Shown here piece by piece: positions 48,949-56,360 of a DNA stretch of 64,000 nt (within the stretch, counting starts at the first letter, position 1; every line of letters starts with the position of its first letter). Made by a program: the position numbers and the translations under genes. Below the pieces are notes generated by a model. That model ran no database searches, had not been told where the DNA came from, and saw only the letters and a program-made list of their open reading frames with translations. The stretch is from Kosakonia oryzae (GTDB lineage Bacteria; Pseudomonadota; Gammaproteobacteria; Enterobacterales; Enterobacteriaceae), in assembly GCF_001658025.2 (NCBI RefSeq), contig NZ_CP014007.2, positions 4,898,001-4,962,000 of the forward strand, in the 5' to 3' direction.

Positions 48949-51299
48949 TATTCTTGCTCCTCCGGCATAAATTTAAATACAGGCGCACTCTCTGCCTCGC
49001 AGTCCTTGCCGCTGGTAACAGCAATAAACTGTTTGGGGGCGTTCCCCATCGCGGGCAAGTCAAGCGGCATGGCTACAGGGGCGCTAAGCCCGGAGTGTTT
49101 AACCTTGCGGATATACGTCCCCGTTGTACCGCATTCAATTTTTCCTTCCTCTAACTTCAGGTAACTGCCGCCGCCATTCAGCGTGATGCGCTTCTTACCC
49201 TGAAAGAGGATTTCACTCAGACTGGTTATTCTCACTGTTTGCTCTGCGCTCAGGTGCATGTTGCCGCCCTGTGCCTGGAACTGGACCAGACCTTCACTGG
49301 CAATAATGCTGAGTGTTCCTGTACGGGCAAACAGACCGATTTTATCGCCAGCCAGCGCAGCCACATTACCCATCGCGCCGATACTGATATCGCCGCCCGC
49401 ATTCATGACAATGTTGTCTGCCGCTGCCAACTGCATATGCTCACCGCTGGTAAACGCCATGCCCTCCGGACCATGAAAGTGAATCATCCCGTTAAGCGGC
49501 TTCAGTCGTTCATTAAACATCGCAATCTGGCTGGCAATATCCGCTTCCAGCGCCTGCACCTGTTCCGCAGCAGCAGCCAGGGCCTGTAACTGATGCCGGC
49601 AGATTTCAATTTCCCGCAGGGCGGTTTCCATATCCAGCACATCGCCAGCAGCTTTAGCCTGACCCTCGGCGGTGACGAACAGCCCTTTTGCCACCCGAAT
49701 TACACCGTATTCATCGGTGCGCAATTCAAAGCCGGAGCCTCGCGGTTTGCCCTGTCCGTCAGTGATATGTCCCTGATTAAGCTGTGAAGCGCCATACGGG
49801 GTGGTCAGCGCAATATGTTCCTCACCGCGCAGGTCTTCCATCCGCAGTTCATTTCCGCCAGCGGTGCGCAGAATGTTCTGGGTGCGGTTATCACGGGTAA
49901 CGATGTCAGCGTGTTCCGAATCATGGAAGGCCAACGCAATATATGGGCGGTCCGGGTTGCCATCGTGGAACGCCACTCCCACTTCCGTCCCGTCTGTCAG
50001 GGGCATATGCCAGCCATACTTATCTCCGGCAAACGGCTTCATCATACGTAACCATGGATAAGCAAATCCCGGTTCACACTCTTCCAGATTGAAGTCCATC
50101 CGTACCCGGTAACGCCCGGTTTCATCCAGATACGCGTAAGGATTGTTTCTGTCACGACTTTCCACCCGGCCCGGAATCGTACCGTGAATCCCGGGACGAG
50201 GAATTTCAGCAGGGCGGAAACAATATTCTTCCCGATACGGCATTCCCCATACCGACACATACAGGCGGGTGTCTCGCGAACCGCGATACGATGTAAAGGC
50301 GACAAGCACCCCGTCTTTAAGGTCGTGCAGCTTTGCACCAACGGGGTCAAACACTCTCCCCGGGCTCAACCAGTAAGCGTTGCTGAACAGGTGAAGGTAA
50401 GCGGATTGATTCAGCTCGCGCTCGTGGCGAATGCGTGCATAAAAGGCTCCACTTTCAGTTGCAGGCTCTGGGTCGGAATCATCTCCGGCGTTGAGATAAG
50501 GTTCTGTATAACGGTAATGCTCGCCTGTCATTACGGCTGGAGAATGCACTGAGACAGCAGCATCCATTGGATCCAGTGCTGTACGAGGATTGTAATCACG
50601 GGCCGAAACTTTCTCCGTCACCACGTGATGCCATGTGCGCACACCCCAGCAGCAGAGCTCCGCACCATCATACAAGCCGGAAGGTTCATGGTATGGCAGG
50701 GCACCGTTAAAGATATAGTGGAGCTGGCTGTCGCCGAAGACCGTAACATCCAGATCTGTGGCGTTGTTTATCTCCTGACGGAACCAGATACCCACGTCAG
50801 ACAGAATGCGCTGAATAAACTGCAGGTCGGTTTCACGCCACTGGGTTATCAGTTCACGAACCGGATAATGCCGGGAAAGCGTAAACGCAAAATCCGCCCC
50901 CTCCAGCCCGTGAGAACGCAACACCTGCGCCACCACTTCAGGTACAGAAAGGTTCTGGTAAATAGCGCAGCGACGGGAGCGGGAAAGCAGAGCAAGGCGT
51001 GATTCCAGAGTAACGGCGTAATGAGACTGGTCAGCACTGGTGGAGAGCCATTCAAGACCGGTAATGATGCCATGCACCACTTTGCAGCCTTGCATATGGA
51101 AACTGGCGTATTTCAGCAATACGTCCTCTCCCTGAACAACCCGTGGCGTGGTGAATTCAATACGCCATGAAAAGGGTTGACTCAGCGCTTCTGTTCCCCT
51201 GAACCGTAAGACATCCGGTCTGACGGCGCTGTCATTAATATCCAGCGTGTAACGGGATAAGGAACCTTTCCCGGTGAATGCAGACTGATCCATCAGCAT
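48948..51299 (-). CDS. vgrG: Type VI secretion spike protein VgrG (right copy)
   Basis: 783 residues from ATG 51299. Same domain order as the left copy: gp27-like (YTLDINDSAVRPDVLRFRG, WRETDLQFIQRILSDVGIWF), gp5/OB-like (GRVESRDRNNPYAYLDETGR), DUF2345 tail, and a unique C-terminal extension (AMPLDLPAMGNAPKQ...FMPEEQE) that may dock its own effector. The N-terminal two-thirds are clearly diverged from the left VgrG, but the segment around residues 490-650 is almost identical, which points to gene conversion. Followed by a coupled effector and immunity genes. Confidence 0.93.
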   Translation of the reverse strand: MLMDQSAFTGKGSLSRYTLDINDSAVRPDVLRFRGTEALSQPFSWRIEFTTPRVVQGEDVLLKYASFHMQGCKVVHGIITGLEWLSTSADQSHYAVTLESRLALLSRSRRCAIYQNLSVPEVVAQVLRSHGLEGADFAFTLSRHYPVRELITQWRETDLQFIQRILSDVGIWFRQEINNATDLDVTVFGDSQLHYIFNGALPYHEPSGLYDGAELCCWGVRTWHHVVTEKVSARDYNPRTALDPMDAAVSVHSPAVMTGEHYRYTEPYLNAGDDSDPEPATESGAFYARIRHERELNQSAYLHLFSNAYWLSPGRVFDPVGAKLHDLKDGVLVAFTSYRGSRDTRLYVSVWGMPYREEYCFRPAEIPRPGIHGTIPGRVESRDRNNPYAYLDETGRYRVRMDFNLEECEPGFAYPWLRMMKPFAGDKYGWHMPLTDGTEVGVAFHDGNPDRPYIALAFHDSEHADIVTRDNRTQNILRTAGGNELRMEDLRGEEHIALTTPYGASQLNQGHITDGQGKPRGSGFELRTDEYGVIRVAKGLFVTAEGQAKAAGDVLDMETALREIEICRHQLQALAAAAEQVQALEADIASQIAMFNERLKPLNGMIHFHGPEGMAFTSGEHMQLAAADNIVMNAGGDISIGAMGNVAALAGDKIGLFARTGTLSIIASEGLVQFQAQGGNMHLSAEQTVRITSLSEILFQGKKRITLNGGGSYLKLEEGKIECGTTGTYIRKVKHSGLSAPVAMPLDLPAMGNAPKQFIAVTSGKDCEAESAPVFKFMPEEQE
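49582..49817 (-). repeat. Inverted repeat arm 2, inside right vgrG
   Basis: Reverse complement identical to 39784-40019 over 236 bp by direct reading, bounded by single mismatches at 49581 and 49818 and embedded in about 460 bp of high similarity. The two arms face each other across about 9.6 kb. Confidence 0.9.
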
Positions 51300-51600
51300 G
51301 CTTTATCCTTAATGAAGTAAACTCCCGGTGATAAACCCACCACTTTACTAAGGGTATTGTCCTTTAATTAACCAGCACACACAAGTAATCAGTTACTTAC
51401 ACATTTCAATAATACGTGGCAGCGCCTTTTATCATCAGACCGGCAATCAGAAATAATATTAACGAAACGCCAGCCTTACCGAAGCCGGCATCAAGACTGC
51501 TCGTTGAGCAAGACCATCATTTTTGCTGCAAAAACAGCAGAATGAGCGGTTCCCATTAACGAAGGGGAATCCACTCAAAAGCGGAGACACTCCTGCGGGG
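51300..51600. other. Gap between the T6SS module and the Amadori-sugar cluster
   Basis: No complete gene. On the minus strand a 29-codon open stretch ending about 51418 (KAGVSLILFLIAGLMIKGA..., hydrophobic) has no start and follows a stop, so it may be the tail of a lost membrane protein. This is the approximate right border of the accessory region. No copy of the tRNA-Phe repeat is found here. Confidence 0.4.
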
Positions 51601-52413
51601 TTAATAAGCTTCGCCTTCGCCGAAGGCGCCATCCACCAGGCAAATTCTCGCTGCAAAATGCGCAGCAGCCTGCAATGCTGCGGCGATATTACCGTGCTGA
51701 CGTAAATGGAGCAGAAACGCAGTGATAAACGCATCCCCCGCCCCTAATGTATCCACCGGTGTTACCGTTTCCGGCTCCTGCTGATACCAGTTTTTACCGT
51801 CAAACAGGAGTGCGCCTTGCTCGCCACGCGTCGCAACAGCCAAGCTACTGCCTGCCCGCACCGCCTGAACCAGAAGTTCACGTGTTTCTACCAGCGACCA
51901 TTCCGCACAGGAGAAAAAGGCAGCGTCGAGCCAGCGGCATAACGGCAGCGCCTGCGCAATGACGAAGTCATCTGAGAAATCATATGAAAGCCATCCGGGT
52001 AACGTTGCCAGCTCAGGTAGCTGCGCATCAATATAGCTGTAGCTGCTGGTGTGGATCAGCGAGAAATCACGAAGCCAGTCCATCTGTTGCAAAATGAAGT
52101 CCATCGATTCCGTCTGACGTACACCGCCGAGGTTCGAACCGAGAAACACCCGTTCCCCTTGCTCAATCGTCAGCCGCGCATAGCCATTTTCACCCGCAAC
52201 CTGCCGGCAATGACCTATATCGATGCCGAACTTTGCCAGCGTACGCATCACATGGTCAGCCGCTGCATCGTTACCAAAAATACCCAGATAAGCAGCCGAT
52301 GCATCCAGCATTGCCGCATACACGCTGAAGTTGAGCGCGTTACCTCCTGGATACCGTACACGCCGGTGCTCATATTTATCGACAACGTTGTCGCCTATGC
52401 CAATGACTTTCAT
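51601..52413 (-). CDS. frlD: PfkB-family sugar kinase, fructoselysine 6-kinase-like
   Basis: 270 residues. The ribokinase fold shows MKVIGIGDNVVDKYEHRRVRYPGGNALN and the anion-hole/base motif DTLGAGDAFITAFLLH. Similar to FrlD, which phosphorylates fructoselysine at C6. Last gene of a three-gene operon (binding protein, deglycase, kinase), 12 nt after the deglycase. The exact Amadori substrate (fructoselysine or another fructose-amino acid) cannot be told from sequence alone. Confidence 0.75.
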   Translation of the reverse strand: MKVIGIGDNVVDKYEHRRVRYPGGNALNFSVYAAMLDASAAYLGIFGNDAAADHVMRTLAKFGIDIGHCRQVAGENGYARLTIEQGERVFLGSNLGGVRQTESMDFILQQMDWLRDFSLIHTSSYSYIDAQLPELATLPGWLSYDFSDDFVIAQALPLCRWLDAAFFSCAEWSLVETRELLVQAVRAGSSLAVATRGEQGALLFDGKNWYQQEPETVTPVDTLGAGDAFITAFLLHLRQHGNIAAALQAAAHFAARICLVDGAFGEGEAY

Positions 52414-52425
52414 TGATCGCCGCCC

Positions 52426-53400
52426 TTAGTAATCCACCACGCCCATATAGCGGCGGGTTGAGAGCGGATGCTGGCGGATATCAGCCAGTGCCGCACGGTA
52501 GTCGCACATGATGCTGTAAAACAGCACCGGGTTAAAGTAGTCCACCACGGATGCAGGCAGCGCATTCAGGCCCAACTCTCGGGCATCCACAACCTCGGTT
52601 TTGTCGTTGTAACGATTCAGGAACGTCTGCGCACGCTGATCCAGAGCACGTGTGCGGCCTTCATTCATCAGGAGGATAAAGGGTACATGATTATCAGTGA
52701 CTTCAAATGGACCATGAAAGAACTCCCCGCTATGAATAGAGGCGGCATCGAGACGCTGCATTTCCATCAGTGAGCAGATGGCGAATCCATAGGCATGTCC
52801 GTAGGAGGCGCCACTCGAAAGCACATAGAACAGGGACTCATGCTGATAGCGTTCTGCGAACGCGGCGCAACGGGTGGCTACCTTAGCGCGGGCCTGACGG
52901 ATCACCGTATCGATTTGCGCAAAGCCATGCTGGAAAGCCTGCCATTCGGCAAAGCCTTCCACCTGATACAGCGTATCCACGCACAGGCTGAGGATCAGCG
53001 CCATCGGGTTTTCGGTGACAAGCGTATCATCACCCCATTTATATAACAGGTTATGGTCGGCCCATTGCAGCAGTTCCGCTTTCGCATTGTGCGTAAGCGT
53101 GATAGTGGCGGCACCACGGTTTTTTGCCAGTTGAGCCGCAGCCACAGACTCCGGCGTGTTGCCGCCATGCGAACAGACAATAACAAGTGACGAGGCACCT
53201 AACGCGCGCGGAGCGGCATGCACAAATTCATTGGCAGTCATCATCCATGAGCGCAGATTTTCACTCTGCTCATTGAGGAAATAATGAGCAGGATACATAT
53301 CTACCAGCGAGCCACCGCAAGCGACCAGGAAAACCTGACGCAGCGGCTTATCCTGAAAATGGCGGCTCATCAGGGAGGTAATGATGGATTGGGTCTGCAT
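52426..53400 (-). CDS. frlB: SIS-domain deglycase of the FrlB/FraB type
   Basis: 324 residues from ATG 53400 (MQTQSIITSLM). A second ATG 12 nt upstream overlaps the preceding gene. Two SIS domains. HSGEFFHGPFEV holds the active-site Glu and His region, and the C-terminus ends HPLSTRRYMGVVDY. By eye it is closer to Salmonella FraB (glucosamine-6-P-type deglycase for 6-phosphofructose-aspartate) than to E. coli FrlB: VACGGS..A.YPA, SHGGNTPE, IHSGEFFHGPFE. It would split the phosphorylated Amadori compound into glucose-6-P and an amino acid. Confidence 0.75.
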   Translation of the reverse strand: MQTQSIITSLMSRHFQDKPLRQVFLVACGGSLVDMYPAHYFLNEQSENLRSWMMTANEFVHAAPRALGASSLVIVCSHGGNTPESVAAAQLAKNRGAATITLTHNAKAELLQWADHNLLYKWGDDTLVTENPMALILSLCVDTLYQVEGFAEWQAFQHGFAQIDTVIRQARAKVATRCAAFAERYQHESLFYVLSSGASYGHAYGFAICSLMEMQRLDAASIHSGEFFHGPFEVTDNHVPFILLMNEGRTRALDQRAQTFLNRYNDKTEVVDARELGLNALPASVVDYFNPVLFYSIMCDYRAALADIRQHPLSTRRYMGVVDY

Positions 53401-53404
53401 GGCG

Positions 53405-54190
53405 TTAATCACCGTAAATATTGAAATTGAAGTATTTTTTCGCTAAACGATCATAGGTTCCGTTGGCGCGAATCGCAGCGATCGCCTTGTTAAAACGGGC
53501 CTGCAAATCTTTATCATCCTGCCGTAACCCGATCCCGGTGCCGGGCCCAAAAATCTCATCATCTTTGACCTGCGGCTGGATTAGCGTGAATTTTTGGCCC
53601 TGTGGTTTGCTCAACAGCGCTTCAGTGATCACCACCGCATCATCGAGCGTGCCATCAAGGCGGCCATTAATCAGATCGGCATAGACTGATTCAGCATCCG
53701 GATAAGCAACCACCTCAACGCCCGCGTTGCGCCAGTATTTGTTGGCATAACTTTCAAATACCGAACCCTGCTGGACGCCAATACGTTTACCTTTCAGCGA
53801 TTCCGCCGTGGGGGTGAGTGAACTGCCTTTAGCGGTAACCAGGAATGCGGGAGTATTGAAGAGTTTGTCACTGAAAGAGATGGCTTTTTTACGCTCATCA
53901 GTGATCGACAGAGAAGAAAGAATGGCATCAAATTTCTTTGCCTGGAGTGCCGGAATAAGCCCGTCGAAGCTGTTCTGTACCCAGGTGCATTGCACCTTCA
54001 TCTCCGCGCAAATCGCATTACCAAGGTCGATATCGAAACCGATGAGCTGACCATTGGCATTTTTCGATTCAAACGGTGGGAAGGTCGGGTCGATACCAAA
54101 ACGCAGTTGGTCCGCAGCCACCGCCGTGTGTATGCAGCCTAACATTGCTATCGCTGAAGCAATCCCGGCGATGGCTTTTTTAATTTTCAT
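53405..54190 (-). CDS. Periplasmic amino-acid-type ABC binding protein
   Basis: 261 residues from ATG 54190 behind GGGGGAAC. Signal peptide MKIKKAIAGIASAIAMLGCI...AVAA, then a solute-binding-protein family 3 fold: LRFGIDPTFPPFESKNANGQ, GFDIDLGNAICAEM, GLIPALQAKKFDAILSSLSI. HisJ/ArgT-like, so it binds an amino-acid-like ligand. In the deglycase/kinase operon it presumably captures the Amadori compound. No permease or ATPase partner is encoded next to it. Confidence 0.85.
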   Translation of the reverse strand: MKIKKAIAGIASAIAMLGCIHTAVAADQLRFGIDPTFPPFESKNANGQLIGFDIDLGNAICAEMKVQCTWVQNSFDGLIPALQAKKFDAILSSLSITDERKKAISFSDKLFNTPAFLVTAKGSSLTPTAESLKGKRIGVQQGSVFESYANKYWRNAGVEVVAYPDAESVYADLINGRLDGTLDDAVVITEALLSKPQGQKFTLIQPQVKDDEIFGPGTGIGLRQDDKDLQARFNKAIAAIRANGTYDRLAKKYFNFNIYGD

Positions 54191-54212
54191 AGCTGTTCCC
54201 CCAATGTTTAAA

Positions 54213-54335
54213 CATACCAAAAAACATACCATGAAGATTGATATACGCTCGATCTGGCGGATATAGCAACAATAATTCGCGAATAATAACCAAAAAAATT
54301 GCCGTGGTATGTTATGCTTAGTGTCACGCCATACC
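54213..54335. promoter_or_regulatory. Repeated CATACC/GGTATG boxes in the divergent promoter
   Basis: CATACC at 54213-54218 and 54225-54230 (direct repeats 12 bp apart), GGTATG at 54306-54311 and CATACC at 54330-54335 (inverted, centres 24 bp apart). Four copies within 123 bp between the binding-protein gene and the GntR gene fit operators for the adjacent regulator. The boxes next to 54213 lie close to the operon start codon. Confidence 0.55.
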
Positions 54336-54415
54336 AATATCAATGATATTTGCTTTGTATAATCAACTGATTGATTTCCTATTTTTTGCTTTCCATAACC
54401 GAAACAAAACAGACC

Positions 54416-55183
54416 ATGAATAGCCCAGTAAAACAGACCAGAAGGCCGCGCAGGAGCTATCTCGACGCGCGCAAAAAATTACTCGGAATACTCAATTCAC
54501 CCGATTTCAACAGCGGCGATCAGATCCCCGCAGAGCGCGAGTTAAGCGAACTGTTGGGTATCAGCCGTGTGACAGTGCGAAAAATCATCACCGAATTGAT
54601 TGACGAAGGCGTGCTGGAAAGACGGGGGAATCAGGGAACCTGGCTGGTCGATACGGCGATTGAACGCCCACTGCAGCCTGCGCTGGGTATCAGTAAAATC
54701 CTTGAATTGAATGGCGCAGTGCCCAGCAGCCAGTTGATCTACTTTCATATTTCCGCAGCCAGCGCCCGCATTGCACGGCTGCTGCACATTGAAGAGGGCG
54801 ATCCATTAGTGATGCTCAAACGCCTGCGCCTGGCTGACGGACACCCTTTCTGCATTGAAACCAGTTACTTACCTCAAGCCCGCGTCGCGGGTTTGAGCGC
54901 TGATATGTTAGAAAAAGAAGGCTCTCTTTATCGCCTGTTGGCTGAGCGTTACGCTATTCATGATGTTTACGATGAAGGGACCATCCGGGCAGCGGCGATG
55001 AGTGAAGAGGAGCATCAACTGTTGCAGGCAAAGCCAGAGAGCCCGGCGCTGGTCTACCGTGGTGTGATATACGATAGCCAGCATCAGCCGATTGAGTATC
55101 TGGTCTCGGTTAATCATCCGCAACGCGTCGCTTTCCGCATCAATGGTGGCCTGAAGGAAGTTAACCTTCACGCTGGGACATAA
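54416..55183 (+). CDS. frlR: GntR/HutC-family regulator of the Amadori cluster
   Basis: 255 residues from ATG 54416 (MNSPVKQTRRPRRSYLDARK); a TTG at 54371 is possible. N-terminal GntR winged helix (IPAERELSELLGISRVTVRK, LIDEGVLERRGNQGTWLV). C-terminal UTRA ligand domain (about 95-245; PLVMLKRLRLADGHPFCIET, PIEYLVSVNHPQR). Divergent from the binding protein-deglycase-kinase operon, which it likely represses until a sugar phosphate binds. FrlR/FraR-like by context. Confidence 0.8.
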   Translation: MNSPVKQTRRPRRSYLDARKKLLGILNSPDFNSGDQIPAERELSELLGISRVTVRKIITELIDEGVLERRGNQGTWLVDTAIERPLQPALGISKILELNGAVPSSQLIYFHISAASARIARLLHIEEGDPLVMLKRLRLADGHPFCIETSYLPQARVAGLSADMLEKEGSLYRLLAERYAIHDVYDEGTIRAAAMSEEEHQLLQAKPESPALVYRGVIYDSQHQPIEYLVSVNHPQRVAFRINGGLKEVNLHAGT

Positions 55184-55220
55184 TACAAAAATAACCGGCA
55201 GCCGATTTTCACGTTCTGCC

Positions 55221-56063
55221 TCAATCGCGGCACGTTGGCAGCCTGGTCAGCAAATCCGGCCACTGAGCCGCCCAGTCACTGCCGTGGCGCATGCCTGGAA
55301 CCGGTATCACCTGCGCACAGCGCGTCCCTGTCGCCTGCTGGAAACGCTGCGTCACCGACAGCGGCACCGTGCTATCTTCCGTGCCGCTGAAATGGATCTG
55401 CGGCAACGCGGAAAGCTGCGGCGCGACATCTATCGCGCTGGCGGCATCCGGCATGGCCGAAACATGATGGATCTGGTTCACCATCGCCACATCGAGGTTC
55501 CCGGCCACTGTTCGTAACGATCGTACGTCGTGCCGACGTGCCGCCAGCTGCGCCGCAATGGTTGCGCCGCCGGAGTAGCCAATCAGTTCCAGTTGCACAC
55601 CCGGCATGCGGCTGACAAAGCGGCTCAGCGCTTCATCCATGGCGGCAATCACTTGCGGCGCGAAGCGTTTGTCCGTCCACCACTCCACGGTGCATTCTGC
55701 GGGTAACGGTGGGCCAATATACTGGCACGGGCGCGCCAGATAGAGCACATCAGGCGAATTATCCGCCGCAGCCAGTTCTAATCCGACCGGGTTGCGTGGC
55801 GTGGGATCGCTTGACGGCTGCGTCCGGCTTACCCAGGCAAAACCATCTCCTTCGATATAGACACGCAACACCTTTGCTGACGGTGTCGTTTTACTGAAAG
55901 TCCGCAGCAGAAAGCGGCTTGTTTGCACATTTTCGCTGCTCATACCTGCTCGTTGCGCTAACGCGCTGGCAGAAATTCGCGCATCCCGATCGGCGCATCC
56001 GCAGGCCAGAAAAACCAGCATTATCAGCATTCCGGGGCGCAAATTTTTACAGATATTGATCAT
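55221..56063 (-). CDS. Alpha/beta-hydrolase lipoprotein, function unknown
   Basis: 280 residues. N-terminal lipoprotein signal (MLIMLVFLACGC, Cys about 21-23). Alpha/beta hydrolase core with nucleophile elbow GYSGG (Ser in LELIGYSGGATIAA), acid region HFSGTEDSTVP and a late His in GMRHGSDW. Substrate unknown. Stand-alone gene between the GntR regulator and the TPR gene. Confidence 0.8.
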   Translation of the reverse strand: MINICKNLRPGMLIMLVFLACGCADRDARISASALAQRAGMSSENVQTSRFLLRTFSKTTPSAKVLRVYIEGDGFAWVSRTQPSSDPTPRNPVGLELAAADNSPDVLYLARPCQYIGPPLPAECTVEWWTDKRFAPQVIAAMDEALSRFVSRMPGVQLELIGYSGGATIAAQLAARRHDVRSLRTVAGNLDVAMVNQIHHVSAMPDAASAIDVAPQLSALPQIHFSGTEDSTVPLSVTQRFQQATGTRCAQVIPVPGMRHGSDWAAQWPDLLTRLPTCRD

Positions 56064-56360
56064 GCGTTTTTCACTTAATCAGCGTACGTCGGTTATACCA
56101 TGTGCAATCAGGCGGCAATGAAACGAGTGCGACCAGCAGGCCTGGCGCCGTTGATTCTCGTAATACTATCGGCACCATCAGAACAGAGCTTCACTTCTGC
56201 GTCCGTTATGTCAGCATCGTCAGCCCTGATAAAGTATGTGTAAGATGCGATTGGTCGGGCGAGCGCTATCAGCGCAGACTTACAGCCCGTGCTGATAAAT
56301 ATATTCTGCACAACCCTAACCTGCCGCAGCGGCTCCCGTTTTTGCTTTGATGGTTTCTCT

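Noticed and set aside
51418..51510. Hydrophobic open stretch on the minus strand next to the right vgrG
   Set aside because: It has a stop at its upstream end and no start, and the match to any family is unclear. It could be a lost gene tail, but the evidence is too thin for a separate feature.
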